The notes: generated by a model from the sequence alone, not told the origin. Shown: positions 1-8,208, numbered from the stretch's first letter. The stretch is 10,803 bases of DNA from an uncultured Veillonella sp. (GCA_934183145.1 CAKPSA010000041.1:1-10803), one strand, 5' to 3'. Numbers and translations are program-made.

Positions 1-57
1 GAATCGACGAAGAGCACTTTCAAGCGTTTCGTTTTTACCGACTTTGATTTCAGACAT
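1..57 (-). CDS. rpsU: 30S ribosomal protein S21, N-terminal fragment (runs off the window)
   Basis: Only the first 19 codons are inside the window. They read MSEIKVGKNETLESALRRF, which is the conserved amino end of bS21 (a short basic protein, usually about 58-70 residues, on the platform of the small subunit near the anti-Shine-Dalgarno end of 16S rRNA). The ATG at 57-55 is preceded by a very strong ribosome-binding site, GGAGGGAGGG, at 73-64, six bases upstream of the start. The gene has its own consensus promoter in the preceding gap and follows hinT on the same strand. Bacillota often place rpsU just after the dnaK operon, so the context agrees. The identification rests on the short N-terminus, its basic character and gene order. 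The rest of the protein cannot be examined. Confidence 0.9.
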   Translation of the reverse strand, partial: MSEIKVGKNETLESALRRF

Positions 58-111
58 CTATATCCCTCCCTCCAAAAATAATCTCGGGAAGTGCTGATAA
101 TTTACATACGC

Positions 112-129
112 ACATATAATATTATATGT
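112..129. repeat. Perfect 18-bp palindrome over the rpsU -10 box
   Basis: ACATATAATATTATATGT at 112-129 equals its own reverse complement. It covers the -10 hexamer (126-121) and extends to the predicted transcription start. The symmetry places a second TATAAT on the opposite strand at 115-120, but no acceptable -35 lies upstream of it, so a divergent promoter is not supported. It could be an operator for a dimeric regulator, or simply the symmetry of an AT-rich -10 region. Confidence 0.6.
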
Positions 130-149
130 ATAGGTATAGATGTTGTCAA
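121..149 (-). promoter_or_regulatory. Consensus sigma-70/sigma-A type promoter of rpsU
   Basis: On the minus strand TTGACA (149-144) is followed after exactly 17 bases by TATAAT (126-121). Both hexamers match the housekeeping consensus at every position. Transcription should start near 114, giving a leader of about 57 bases before the rpsU ATG. This implies that rpsU is expressed strongly and independently of the CIRCE-controlled operon upstream. A start site has not been measured. Confidence 0.85.
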
Positions 150-183
150 TATTTTCCGGTATATTTTATAGGAATTTTAATAA

Positions 184-201
184 GTATTATAAAAATAATA
201 C
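184..201 (-). terminator. Weak AT-only hairpin after hinT, possible terminator
   Basis: Fourteen bases past the hinT stop codon the minus strand reads GTATTAT-TTTT-ATAATAC, a perfect 7-bp stem with a 4-base loop, followed by TTATTAAAA. The stem has only two G:C pairs and the downstream T-run is interrupted, so it would be a poor intrinsic terminator. Some transcription from the hrcA operon may read into rpsU. No better terminator is visible in this gap. Confidence 0.3.
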
Positions 202-214
202 ATTATACAGCATT

Positions 215-559
215 TTAAGCTTCTGGCCAGCCCATTTCTTCGCCACCTAAGAGATGAGCATGCATATGGAATACAGTTTGACCTGCTTTTGCGCCAGTAT
301 TAAAAATCAAGCGATAGCCATCTTTTGAAATACCAAGTTCTTTTGCAACATCACGCACGAATGGCAATAAACCTTCTACATAGTCTTCATTTTTATCAGT
401 AAGATGAGCAATGTTAGCTACGTGATTTTTTGGTACAATAAGAACATGTACTTTTTTTACTGGCTCAATATCATGGAATGCATAGAATTTATCGTTTTCT
501 AATACTTTTTTAGAAGGAATTTCACCATTGATAATTTTACAGAAAATGCAGTCACTCAT
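215..559 (-). CDS. hinT: HIT-family (HINT-type) nucleotide hydrolase
   Basis: This is a 114-residue protein of the histidine-triad superfamily, Hint branch. The triad HMHAHLLGG (H98, H100, H102) near the C-terminus is the family signature. In characterised Hint proteins the middle histidine (here H100) attacks the alpha-phosphate of purine nucleoside phosphoramidates or aminoacyl-adenylates. The N-terminal CIFCKI (C4, C7) is also typical of the branch. Length and absence of extra domains fit a cytosolic Hint enzyme. The ATG at 559-557 is preceded by GGAG at 570-567, directly against the mtaB stop codon (gap 11 bases), so it is the last cistron of the prmA-rsmE-mtaB group. The physiological substrate in bacteria is not settled, so the symbol follows family membership only. 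Confidence 0.93.
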   Translation of the reverse strand: MSDCIFCKIINGEIPSKKVLENDKFYAFHDIEPVKKVHVLIVPKNHVANIAHLTDKNEDYVEGLLPFVRDVAKELGISKDGYRLIFNTGAKAGQTVFHMHAHLLGGEEMGWPEA

Positions 560-570
560 ACTATAGCTCC

Positions 571-1866
571 TTATTCAATAATCAAATAATTATCTTCTAA
601 ACCTACAACAGTACCACCAATGAGATCACCAATTTTATGTGTCCCATCTGATTTAACTTTACCATTTACATACTCATTTGTTAAGCCCATGTAGTATCCA
701 TTCTCTTCCTTTTCGATGAGAATCTCACCAGGCTTACCAATACGAGATTTTGCGTAAGATTCATAACCAGATTGGCTAAGACCATTCAAAAGTGCTACAC
801 GAGTTTTCTTTACAGCTTCTGGTACTTGATCTGGCATAGTCGCTGCAGGTGTGCCTTCACGAATAGAATATGGGAAGGCGTGAATATGGGTAAATCCAAT
901 TTCACGAACTGTATTTAATGTTTCTTCAAAATCTTCATCTGTTTCTTGCGGGAAACCTGCAATGATGTCAGTTGTAATAGATAAATCTTTAATACGAGAG
1001 CGCAAACTTGTAATCAAGTCTTTATATTCTTGCAATGTATAATGGCGTTTCATCAACTTTAATATATGATCAGAACCGGCTTGTAGCGGTAAATGCAAAT
1101 GTGGACAAACGCGTTTATTAGTAGCCATTAATTCTACTAACTCATCAGAAACCTCTACTGATTCAATAGACCCGAAACGAATGCGATATAAATCAGGAAT
1201 CTCTAGTAAAGCTTTTACTACATCAGCTAATGTAGGACGGCCTGGCAATTCTACACCATAATTTCCCAAATGTATACCTGTTAACACGATTTCGTGGAAT
1301 CCATGTTCTACTAAACGTTTTGCCTCTTGTACAATATCATCTACTTTACGAGATTTTAGTTTTCCTCGAGTATACGGAATGATACAAAAGGCACAGTAAT
1401 TATTACAACCTTCTTGAATTTTCATGAAAGCACGAGCTTTATCAGATTCATTACCATATAATGGCATTTCTTCAAAGTTAGACTCGTTCATGATATCTCG
1501 TACAGCATTGATTTGACGCTCTGTAGATTCCAATTGTTCAACTAGTTCAACAATTTTAGAGCGATTATTAGTACCAATAACGAGATTAACACCATCGATA
1601 GCTGCAATCGCATCTGGATCAAGTTGAGCATAACAACCAGTTACAATAACATAAGCATCTTCATTTTGACGCTTAGCCTTACGAATTAATTGACGGGATT
1701 TCTTTTCCCCCATATTCGTTACAGAACATGTATTGATTACATATATATCAGCTTTTTCATCGAAGTCTACAGCTTCGTAATTATTTTGTAAAAATAAACC
1801 TTTCATGGCATCTGTATCATATTGATTGACACGACACCCTAAGGTTGTAAAAGCAACGGTTTTCAT
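571..1866 (-). CDS. mtaB: tRNA N6-threonylcarbamoyladenosine (t6A37) methylthiotransferase MtaB
   Basis: This 431-residue enzyme is of the radical-SAM methylthiotransferase family (MiaB/RimO/MtaB). The N-terminal UPF0004 domain carries the three cysteines for the auxiliary [4Fe-4S] cluster: C11 in TLGCRVNQ, C47 in NTCSVT and C78 in TGCYAQ. The radical-SAM motif is CNNYCAFC (C154, C158, C161). The C-terminal 60 or so residues fit a TRAM RNA-binding domain. The motif GCRVNQ and position after prmA-rsmE match B. subtilis YqeV/MtaB, which converts t6A37 to ms2t6A37 in ANN-decoding tRNAs, rather than MiaB or RimO. The start at 1866 has the ribosome-binding site GAGAGGTG just upstream. The rsmE stop is 24 bases away, so the gene is co-transcribed. 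All key residues are intact. Confidence 0.93.
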   Translation of the reverse strand: MKTVAFTTLGCRVNQYDTDAMKGLFLQNNYEAVDFDEKADIYVINTCSVTNMGEKKSRQLIRKAKRQNEDAYVIVTGCYAQLDPDAIAAIDGVNLVIGTNNRSKIVELVEQLESTERQINAVRDIMNESNFEEMPLYGNESDKARAFMKIQEGCNNYCAFCIIPYTRGKLKSRKVDDIVQEAKRLVEHGFHEIVLTGIHLGNYGVELPGRPTLADVVKALLEIPDLYRIRFGSIESVEVSDELVELMATNKRVCPHLHLPLQAGSDHILKLMKRHYTLQEYKDLITSLRSRIKDLSITTDIIAGFPQETDEDFEETLNTVREIGFTHIHAFPYSIREGTPAATMPDQVPEAVKKTRVALLNGLSQSGYESYAKSRIGKPGEILIEKEENGYYMGLTNEYVNGKVKSDGTHKIGDLIGGTVVGLEDNYLIIE

Positions 1867-1890
1867 CGCACCTCTCTATTCTTATTTAAT

Positions 1891-2622
1891 TTATAGCTCT
1901 AATTCATATTGAATCATAGCTAATGATCCTATGGCAGCCGTTTCAGCACGCAAAATAGTATTGCCTAACGAAACTGATTTACCGCCACTTTCTATAATAG
2001 CATTGATTTCCTTCTCTTGATAGCCCCCTTCAGGACCAATACAAATGAGAATATCTGTAATAGAAACATCATCAAGAACTATTTTTAGTTCATCCTTAAT
2101 TGTATGCCCCTCTTCATTTTCATAGGCAACCAATTTTAATGCGTTGGATTCGATGTCTAATACTTGTGAAAGCGTTTCACCTACTACAAGCGTTGGCAGT
2201 TGATTGCGACCACATTGTTGGGCTGCTTCTAACATTATTTTTTCCCAACGACTAGCTTTTGTTTGTAGTTTTTTATCATCATATTTTGCTACACAGTTAG
2301 CAGTAGCTACAAAATAAATTGTATCTACATTTAACTCTGTCGCCTTTTGTAGAACCCACTCTAATTTTTCGCCTTTTAATAACGATTGAACGAGGATAGT
2401 ACGATAAGATGATACGTTTGATTCCACATATTCAATAAGTTTTGCTTGAGCCTTACCATCCACGTCTTCTGTAATTTGGTATGTACCACAACGATTATCA
2501 CTACCTGTTACAATAATAGGTTTCTCAATATTATGACGAAATACATGTAATACATGATGTGTCACATCTTTCGGTAATTCTATTCTTTCATCTAAAGGTG
2601 TAGGAATAAAAATCTTTTTCAT
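1891..2622 (-). CDS. rsmE: 16S rRNA (uracil1498-N3)-methyltransferase
   Basis: This 243-residue SPOUT-superfamily methyltransferase uses S-adenosylmethionine to methylate N3 of U1498 in 16S rRNA. The C-terminal trefoil-knot motifs are visible as CIGPEGGYQEKEI and LGNTILRAETAAIGS. The N-terminal half corresponds to the PUA-like RNA-binding domain. I chose the ATG at 2622 (MKKIFIPT). A longer frame would begin at a TTG inside prmA and add nine residues not expected for the family. With this start, ATGA joins the rsmE start to the prmA stop (4-base overlap) and there is no good Shine-Dalgarno, which suggests translational coupling. Two arginines common in the family are replaced here (ER[SC] becomes ANC; LGPRILR becomes LGNTILR). 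Confidence 0.92.
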   Translation of the reverse strand: MKKIFIPTPLDERIELPKDVTHHVLHVFRHNIEKPIIVTGSDNRCGTYQITEDVDGKAQAKLIEYVESNVSSYRTILVQSLLKGEKLEWVLQKATELNVDTIYFVATANCVAKYDDKKLQTKASRWEKIMLEAAQQCGRNQLPTLVVGETLSQVLDIESNALKLVAYENEEGHTIKDELKIVLDDVSITDILICIGPEGGYQEKEINAIIESGGKSVSLGNTILRAETAAIGSLAMIQYELEL

Positions 2623-3482
2623 CGTTTTTCTAGCGCAAATGTATGCCAAGGCCCTGCAATGCGCTCCTCAATAATATGCCAATTAGCCTTAATATATGGC
2701 ATGATTTCATCATACCGATCATCTATGATACCACTAATAATTAAAATACCATTATCATCAAGTTTATTACCAATTTGAGGTAATAGTATTTTAAGTGGAT
2801 CTACTGTTAGGTTCGCTAAAATTATTTGAGCATTACCATTGAAATCACTATCCAAATTACCACAAATTATTTCAGCTGATACATGATTATTCTCACAGTT
2901 AATGCGAGCTTGATTTGCAGCATACTCTTCTATATCTATACCGACTAGATTTTTGACACCTAAATATGCTGCCACTAATAACAGAATACCTGTGCCAGTA
3001 CCAATATCTAAACAAGTAACTGTATTAAGATCCATAGATTCACTATAGGATTTTAATAGCTCTGCACAAGTCTTTGTTGTCTCATGGGAACCTGTACCAA
3101 ATGAAATATCTGAATCGATTTCAATAATAGTTTTATTATCGATATTCTCGTATTCCTGCCATGCTGGTTTAATAATTAAACTAGGTAAGATTTCTGTTGG
3201 TTCAATATATTGCTGCCAAGAATTGAGCCATGTAGATTCATCTAATATATTAGCATGAATTGATGTAACACTAATATTTGCTTCTGTAAGACGATTTTCT
3301 AAATCTGACTTAATTATATCTACATCCAAAGATGGATCTGCATACATTGTTAATTTAATTAAATTAGGTTGATTTTCTACATCTTCTTCTATAATTCCAT
3401 TGTCTGCATAATCGTCAAAAAGAGTAGTCACCTCATCGGTGGCTACTCTTTCACAGACAATGGATACTTCTATCCATTGCAT
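2619..3482 (-). CDS. prmA: Ribosomal protein L11 methyltransferase
   Basis: This 287-residue class I SAM-dependent methyltransferase methylates ribosomal protein L11. The N-terminal substrate-recognition domain (about residues 1-95) ends with the family feature STWLNSWQQYIEP. The catalytic half shows FGTGSHETT (128-136), the SAM-binding CLDIGTGTGIL (157-167), and ILANLTVDPL, the PrmA form of the NxxxxP-like motif. The ATG at 3482 (MQWIEVSIV) is preceded by AAAGGAG (3494-3488) at five bases and matches the usual PrmA start. An upstream TTG at 3515 would add 11 residues and has no such support. It follows dnaJ by 55 bases and overlaps rsmE by 4. The same dnaJ-prmA-rsmE order occurs in B. subtilis (yqeT-yqeU). 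Confidence 0.93.
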   Translation of the reverse strand: MQWIEVSIVCERVATDEVTTLFDDYADNGIIEEDVENQPNLIKLTMYADPSLDVDIIKSDLENRLTEANISVTSIHANILDESTWLNSWQQYIEPTEILPSLIIKPAWQEYENIDNKTIIEIDSDISFGTGSHETTKTCAELLKSYSESMDLNTVTCLDIGTGTGILLLVAAYLGVKNLVGIDIEEYAANQARINCENNHVSAEIICGNLDSDFNGNAQIILANLTVDPLKILLPQIGNKLDDNGILIISGIIDDRYDEIMPYIKANWHIIEERIAGPWHTFALEKR

Positions 3483-3501
3483 ATATGCTCCTTTATAGGG
3501 A

Positions 3502-3530
3502 ATGTGATGGAACAAACCATTCCTTCACAT
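3502..3530 (-). repeat. Imperfect stem-loop in the dnaJ-prmA gap
   Basis: In the 55-base gap, ATGTG+ATGG (3502-3510) is the inverse of CCAT (3517-3520) and CACAT (3526-3530). In RNA this makes a 4-bp inner and a 5-bp outer stem, separated on one side by a 5-base bulge, with a 6-base loop. No T-run follows, so it is not an intrinsic terminator. It may protect or delimit the chaperone part of the message, but this is inferred from position only. Confidence 0.35.
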
Positions 3531-3537
3531 GAGCTGT

Positions 3538-4695
3538 TCATTTAGTCAAACAGTCCTTAATTTTTTCAAAGAGACTTTTGCTCACTTGTAAGTTATTAAC
3601 ATCTTCGTTGCTTTCATTTGCAAAGCGTAATAATAACTCACGTTGAGTGTCTGTCAACTTCTTAGGCGTTTGGACAGTTACTACAATATGTTGGTCCCCC
3701 CGTTGTTTAGGGTTACGCAAATATGGAATACCTTTGCCCTTTACGCGGAATGCCGTTCCCGTTTGAGTACCTTCCGGAATCTTTAACTCTACTTTACCAT
3801 CTAAGGTGTTAACTTGTATAGTCGCACCTAATGCAGCTTGAGCAAAGCTAATATTTACACGGCTAATAACATCATTACCATTTCGTTCAAATTCCTTATG
3901 AGGACGAACGAAGATATATACGTAAAGATCGCCTTTTGGACCACCTAAGATACCAGGTTCACCTTCATTAGCAACGCGTAAGCGGGAACCACTATCTACA
4001 CCTGCTGGAATTTTGATAGAGATTTTACGTTTTGCCAACATTTCACCTGTTCCACGACATTTGGAACAAGGTTTTTCAATGCTTTTACCAGTACCATGAC
4101 AGCGGGAACAAGTGCGAACGGATTGCATACGTCCAAATGGAGTATTTTGAATAACCGTTTCTTGACCAGAACCATGACAGTTTGGACAAGTATCGACACG
4201 AGATCCTGGTTCACCACCAGTACCATGACAGTGATCACATTCTTCATGACGATGCACTTCTATTTCCATAGATTTACCAAAGGCTGCATCTTCAAAGGAA
4301 ATATCAATATCTTCGCGCAAGTCATTGCCTTTTTGAGGGCCTTGTTGTTGGCGTCCACCGCCAAACATGCCACCAAATATGTCGCCAAAGATATCACCAA
4401 AGCCGCCAGCTTGACCACCGAAACCGCCAAAGCCACCTTGGAAACCACCGGCGCCAGCGCCGCCTCCTTGTTTGAAGGCGTCGTGGCCGAATTGGTCATA
4501 TTGAGCTTTTTTTGTTTCGTCAGACAATACTTCGTAAGCTTCGTTAGCTTCTTTAAACTTTGCTTCCGCTTCCTTTGGATTATCTTTATTTACATCTGGA
4601 TGGTATTGGCGTGCCTTTTTACGGAAGGCTTTTTTGATTTCATCTTGAGAGGCATTTTTACTAACCCCTAGGATGTCATAATAATCACGTGCCAT
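3538..4695 (-). CDS. dnaJ: Chaperone protein DnaJ (Hsp40, type I)
   Basis: This 385-residue full-length class A J-protein delivers unfolded substrates to DnaK and stimulates its ATPase. Domains in order: J domain (residues 4-70) with the essential HPD at 32-34; a glycine/phenylalanine-rich linker (about 77-114); a zinc-binding domain with four CxxCxGxG repeats, whose cysteines are at 153/156, 170/173, 196/199 and 210/213; then the two beta-sandwich substrate domains and a C-terminal dimerisation segment. All four zinc repeats are intact. The ATG at 4695 lies 16 bases after the dnaK stop, with AAGGG at 4710-4706 as the ribosome-binding site. The gene shares the hrcA/CIRCE transcript. Several long frames on the opposite strand across this gene are only shadows of its biased G/F and zinc codons. 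Confidence 0.98.
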   Translation of the reverse strand: MARDYYDILGVSKNASQDEIKKAFRKKARQYHPDVNKDNPKEAEAKFKEANEAYEVLSDETKKAQYDQFGHDAFKQGGGAGAGGFQGGFGGFGGQAGGFGDIFGDIFGGMFGGGRQQQGPQKGNDLREDIDISFEDAAFGKSMEIEVHRHEECDHCHGTGGEPGSRVDTCPNCHGSGQETVIQNTPFGRMQSVRTCSRCHGTGKSIEKPCSKCRGTGEMLAKRKISIKIPAGVDSGSRLRVANEGEPGILGGPKGDLYVYIFVRPHKEFERNGNDVISRVNISFAQAALGATIQVNTLDGKVELKIPEGTQTGTAFRVKGKGIPYLRNPKQRGDQHIVVTVQTPKKLTDTQRELLLRFANESNEDVNNLQVSKSLFEKIKDCLTK

Positions 4696-4711
4696 TAGTT
4701 ACCAACCCTTC

Positions 4712-6553
4712 TTATTTCTTGTCGTCATCCACTACTGTGTAATCAGCATCAACTACATTGTCATCAGATTTTGTTTGTTGTTGACCTTGATCTGCACCAC
4801 CAGCTGCTTGTTGAGCTTGTTGTGCTGCTGCATACATTTGTTCTGCTAATTTATGTAATGGTTGTTCCAAAGCTTCACTATCTTTTTTGATGTCTTCGAT
4901 GTTGCCAGCTTCGATAGATTTTTTCAATTTATCTTTTGCTTCTTCAACTTCTTTCAACAAAGCAGTATCGCCTTTGCCATCAAGTTCTTTCAATGCTTTT
5001 TCAGCTTGGTAAACCAAGGAATCTGCATTGTTTTTAACATCTAATTCTTCTTTTCTAGCTTTATCTTCTGCTGCATGGGCTTCAGCTTCTTTAACCATGC
5101 GTTCGATTTCGTCTTCTTTCAAGCCGCTAGAAGAAGTAATTGTAATTTTTTGTTCTTTTTGAGTACCCAAATCTTTAGCTTTTACGTGTACGATACCGTT
5201 AGCATCGATGTCGAATGTTACTTCGATTTGAGGAACCCCACGAGGAGCTGCTGGGATACCATCCAAGTTGAAGCGCCCCAATGTTTTATTATCTGCTGCG
5301 AACTCACGTTCACCTTGCAATACATGGATATCTACAGATGGTTGGTTATCTGCTGCAGTAGAGAATACTTGAGATTTAGATGTAGGAATTGTAGTGTTAC
5401 GATCGATAATACGTGTGAATACACCACCCATTGTTTCGATACCAAGAGACAATGGAGTTACGTCAAGTAACAATACGTCTTTTACTTCACCTACTAATAC
5501 ACCACCTTGAATAGCAGCACCGATAGCTACACATTCATCAGGGTTAACGTTTTTAGTTGGTTCTTTACCCAATACTTTTTTAATAGCTTCTTGTACAGCT
5601 GGAATACGGCTAGAACCACCAACTAACAATACTTTATCGATATCGGATGCAGATAAACCAGCATCGTTCATAGCTTTACGAGTAGGTTCAATAGTAGCTT
5701 GTACCAAATCAGCAGTCAATTCTTCGAATTTAGCACGAGTCAATGTTACATCCAAGTGTTTAGGACCTGTAGCATCAGCTGTGATGAATGGCAAGTTGAT
5801 ATTTGTGCTAGCTACGCCAGACAATTCAATTTTAGCTTTTTCAGCAGCTTCTTTTAAACGTTGATCAGCTAATTTATCATTAGATAAATCAATACCAGTT
5901 TCTTTTTTAAATTCTTCAATAAGGTAGTTCATAATGCGTTGGTCGAAGTCATCGCCACCAAGGTGGTTATTACCAGATGTTGCCAATACTTCAAATACGC
6001 CATCACCAAGTTCAAGGATAGATACGTCGAATGTACCACCACCAAGGTCAAATACAAGAACTTTACCGTCTTCATCTTTATCTACACCATATGCAAGAGC
6101 AGCTGCTGTAGGTTCGTTGATGATACGAAGTACTTCAAGACCTGCAATCGCACCAGCGTCTTTTGTAGCTTGACGTTGAGCATCTGTAAAGTAAGCAGGA
6201 ACTGTAATAACAGCTTGTTTAACAGGTTCGCCCAAGTAAGCTTCTGCATCAGATTTGATTTTTTGAAGAATCATAGCAGAAATTTCTTGAGGAGTATAAG
6301 ATTTACCTTCTACAGTTACTTTGTAGTCAGTACCCATGTGACGTTTAATAGAAATGATTGTATTTTCTGGGTTAGATACAGCTTGACGTTTAGCCAATTG
6401 ACCTACTAAACGTTCGCCATTTTTTGCAAAACCAACAACGGATGGAGTAGTACGAGCGCCTTCTTGGTTAGTGATAACCGTAGGTTCGCCGCCTTCCATA
6501 ACCGCAACACAAGAGTTTGTAGTACCTAAATCAATACCAATTACCTTTGCCAT
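4712..6553 (-). CDS. dnaK: Chaperone protein DnaK (Hsp70)
   Basis: This 613-residue ATP-dependent cytosolic chaperone is complete. The nucleotide-binding domain carries DLGTTNSC (8-15), [11 protein letters not shown] (146-156), DLGGGTFD (169-176) and VGGSSRIP (near 310). The hydrophobic interdomain linker [16 protein letters not shown] follows, then the substrate-binding beta domain, the helical lid and an acidic tail ending in [12 protein letters not shown]. Between SIKRHMG and the region before ITVPAYF the protein lacks the roughly two-dozen-residue insertion known from E. coli-type DnaK, the state usual in Bacillota. The start at 6553 has the strong ribosome-binding site AGGAGG at about 6568-6563. 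It sits 28 bases after grpE and 16 before dnaJ. Expression should be set by HrcA at CIRCE, with no internal operator visible. Confidence 0.99.
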   Translation of the reverse strand: MAKVIGIDLGTTNSCVAVMEGGEPTVITNQEGARTTPSVVGFAKNGERLVGQLAKRQAVSNPENTIISIKRHMGTDYKVTVEGKSYTPQEISAMILQKIKSDAEAYLGEPVKQAVITVPAYFTDAQRQATKDAGAIAGLEVLRIINEPTAAALAYGVDKDEDGKVLVFDLGGGTFDVSILELGDGVFEVLATSGNNHLGGDDFDQRIMNYLIEEFKKETGIDLSNDKLADQRLKEAAEKAKIELSGVASTNINLPFITADATGPKHLDVTLTRAKFEELTADLVQATIEPTRKAMNDAGLSASDIDKVLLVGGSSRIPAVQEAIKKVLGKEPTKNVNPDECVAIGAAIQGGVLVGEVKDVLLLDVTPLSLGIETMGGVFTRIIDRNTTIPTSKSQVFSTAADNQPSVDIHVLQGEREFAADNKTLGRFNLDGIPAAPRGVPQIEVTFDIDANGIVHVKAKDLGTQKEQKITITSSSGLKEDEIERMVKEAEAHAAEDKARKEELDVKNNADSLVYQAEKALKELDGKGDTALLKEVEEAKDKLKKSIEAGNIEDIKKDSEALEQPLHKLAEQMYAAAQQAQQAAGGADQGQQQTKSDDNVVDADYTVVDDDKK

Positions 6554-6581
6554 AATATATGCCTCCTAAAACCTTTATAAT

Positions 6582-7127
6582 CTATTCAACAACTTTTACC
6601 ATTGCTGGACGAATACAACGACCATCAACAGTATAGCCAGTTTGCAATACTTCACATACCGTATCAGATTCATATTCATCTGACGGTACTCGCATAATCG
6701 CTTGATGGAAATTTGGATCAAATGGTTTACCTACCGCATCGATAACGGCTAAACCATGTTTAGATAACATAGCCATCAAATTTTGTTGGATCATGATAAA
6801 TCCATCTAGGAATACCTTAGCATCACCTTCTGCTGGGCTTTGAACAGCTCGTTCAAAGTTATCTAATACAGGAAGTAAATCTGTAAGTACATCCCCTTTA
6901 ACATATCCTGCAAGTTGCTCTTTTTCTTGGTTAGTACGACGTTTGAAGTTTTCAAAGTCCGCTTGCAAACGCTTATAGCGATTATCGAAATCTGCTTTAA
7001 GCTCATCTAATATGTGAGCAGCGTCAGCAACAACTTCTTCAGTTCCTTCCACAGCTGTTTCCTCTACATTAGTAGCATTTGCTGTTTCGTCTACTGTTTC
7101 TTGTTTAATGTCTTGTTCTTCAGCCAT
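6582..7127 (-). CDS. grpE: Nucleotide exchange factor GrpE
   Basis: This 181-residue protein is the usual length for bacterial GrpE, the dimeric cofactor that opens the DnaK nucleotide cleft to release ADP. An acidic, glutamate-rich N-terminus (about residues 1-38) precedes a long charged helix (DELKADFDNRYKRLQADFENFKRRT) expected to form the paired-helix stalk. The C-terminal part contains LLPVLDNFERAV and the beta-wing signature, FDPNFHQAIMRV followed by VLQTGYTVDGRCIRPAMV. The ATG at 7127 lies 12 bases after the hrcA stop, with AAAGGG partly in that gap. The order hrcA-grpE-dnaK-dnaJ is standard for Bacillota. Confidence 0.98.
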   Translation of the reverse strand: MAEEQDIKQETVDETANATNVEETAVEGTEEVVADAAHILDELKADFDNRYKRLQADFENFKRRTNQEKEQLAGYVKGDVLTDLLPVLDNFERAVQSPAEGDAKVFLDGFIMIQQNLMAMLSKHGLAVIDAVGKPFDPNFHQAIMRVPSDEYESDTVCEVLQTGYTVDGRCIRPAMVKVVE

Positions 7128-7139
7128 TATATGCCCTTT

Positions 7140-8156
7140 CTATTTTTGTTCTTTTACCATAGATTCCATCATATGTTTCATATGAGACAGCATTCCAATA
7201 ATACGACCATACTCCATTCGTGTTGGTCCAAGAATAGCAAGAGTTCCTATAGGCTGATCTTGATTTGTGAAATCAGCTTGTACCACACTCATAGAGTGAA
7301 GAGCCTCTGTATCATTTTCATTGCCAATCTTTACCTTCACAGGTGTAGGTGAATCATCCTTTAATAGTTGTCCCAATTGATTTTGTTCTTCCACTAATGA
7401 AAGCAAGGGTTGCACTTTTTCAACAGACTTAAACTCTGGTTGATTTAACAACTCCGTAGTACCTACAGAATAGAACAACTTACGTTTATTAATTGCTCGT
7501 AATAATGTTTCTGAAAGGATCATCAAAATCCCTTGGGGTCCTTCCATATGAATCAAAAGTGTTCCTAACGCTTCAGCCGTTACATGACCAATACTTACAT
7601 TCTGTAATGCATTGCTAAATTGCATAGCCAAACTTTGTAATACATCAGGCGAAACACCATCAGTAAAGTACATCAATTCATTATCAAGAGCTCCTGTCTC
7701 AGTAATGACAACCATAACTGCTTGATGTGAATCGAGGGGCAACACATGAATGTATTTAATTAATGCTCTATCATGAGCTGGAGCTAAGAATAAACTCATG
7801 CTATGGCTAACTTGTGATAATAATTTAGCCATATTTAAGAAAAGCTCACTCGTCGATCCATTGGAATGTTTCCATAACATTTCAATTTTTTCAGCATCCT
7901 GTAATGGAACAGGTTGTCGACTCAACATAGAGTCAACATATAAGCGATAGCCTTTAGCTGAAGGAATACGTCCAGCCGATGTATGAGGTTGCTCCAAATA
8001 GCCTAACTCCTCTAAATCGGACATTTCATTTCGCACTGTTGCCGGACTAATACCAAGATTATAATTCTTAGCAATGGTTCTTGATCCTACCGGTTCAGCA
8101 GATTTAACGTAGTCTTCAATTATGGCTCGCAAGATGCGCTGTTTTCTTTCATCCAT
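7140..8156 (-). CDS. hrcA: Heat-inducible transcription repressor HrcA
   Basis: This 338-residue repressor binds CIRCE. The N-terminal winged helix (residues 1-75) reads MDERKQRILRAIIEDYV, then SAEPVGSRTIA, SPATVRNEMSDLEELGYL and the wing HTSAGRIPSAKGYRLYVD, all diagnostic of HrcA. The remainder is the GAF-like and dimerisation part. I chose ATG 8156 because AAGAGGTG (8169-8162) sits five bases upstream. A GTG at 8177 would extend the frame by seven residues but lies inside the CIRCE arm. As first gene of its own operon, HrcA represses itself and the chaperones. In the B. subtilis model HrcA activity is maintained by GroEL. No groESL is in this window. Confidence 0.97.
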   Translation of the reverse strand: MDERKQRILRAIIEDYVKSAEPVGSRTIAKNYNLGISPATVRNEMSDLEELGYLEQPHTSAGRIPSAKGYRLYVDSMLSRQPVPLQDAEKIEMLWKHSNGSTSELFLNMAKLLSQVSHSMSLFLAPAHDRALIKYIHVLPLDSHQAVMVVITETGALDNELMYFTDGVSPDVLQSLAMQFSNALQNVSIGHVTAEALGTLLIHMEGPQGILMILSETLLRAINKRKLFYSVGTTELLNQPEFKSVEKVQPLLSLVEEQNQLGQLLKDDSPTPVKVKIGNENDTEALHSMSVVQADFTNQDQPIGTLAILGPTRMEYGRIIGMLSHMKHMMESMVKEQK

Positions 8157-8170
8157 AATGACACCTCTTG

Positions 8171-8197
8171 TTAGCACTCATAAACTTCGAGTGCTAA
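8171..8197 (-). promoter_or_regulatory. CIRCE operator (HrcA binding site)
   Basis: TTAGCACTC (8171-8179), nine bases, then GAGTGCTAA (8189-8197): a perfect match to the CIRCE consensus with the canonical N9 spacer. It lies between the predicted transcription start and the hrcA ribosome-binding site. It can therefore block transcription as DNA and also form a hairpin in the mRNA leader. It is the only CIRCE I find in the window, so it controls the whole hrcA operon. Confidence 0.98.
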
Positions 8198-8208
8198 TCG
8201 CATGTATA

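Noticed and set aside
115..120. TATAAT on the plus strand, suggesting a promoter divergent from rpsU
   Set aside because: It is the mirror half of the palindrome. No -35-like hexamer is present 16-18 bases upstream and no plus-strand gene follows.
4096..4671. 191-codon open frame on the plus strand opposite dnaJ, and 79-83 codon minus-strand frames inside dnaJ
   Set aside because: They lie wholly within the clear dnaJ gene, have low-complexity or hydrophobic composition created by its glycine-rich and CxxCxGxG codons, and lack family motifs.
5075..6409. Plus-strand open frames of 79-156 codons opposite dnaK
   Set aside because: They are shadows of a highly conserved, codon-biased gene, with no recognisable domains and no promoter.
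7014..7352. 112-codon plus-strand frame across the grpE-hrcA junction
   Set aside because: It is antisense to two certain genes. Its Phe/Ser/His-rich product reflects reversed Glu/Lys codons.
8171..8177. GTG at 8177 as start of hrcA
   Set aside because: It lies inside the CIRCE arm and leaves no room for a ribosome-binding site. The ATG at 8156 has AAGAGGTG at proper spacing and gives the standard HrcA N-terminus.
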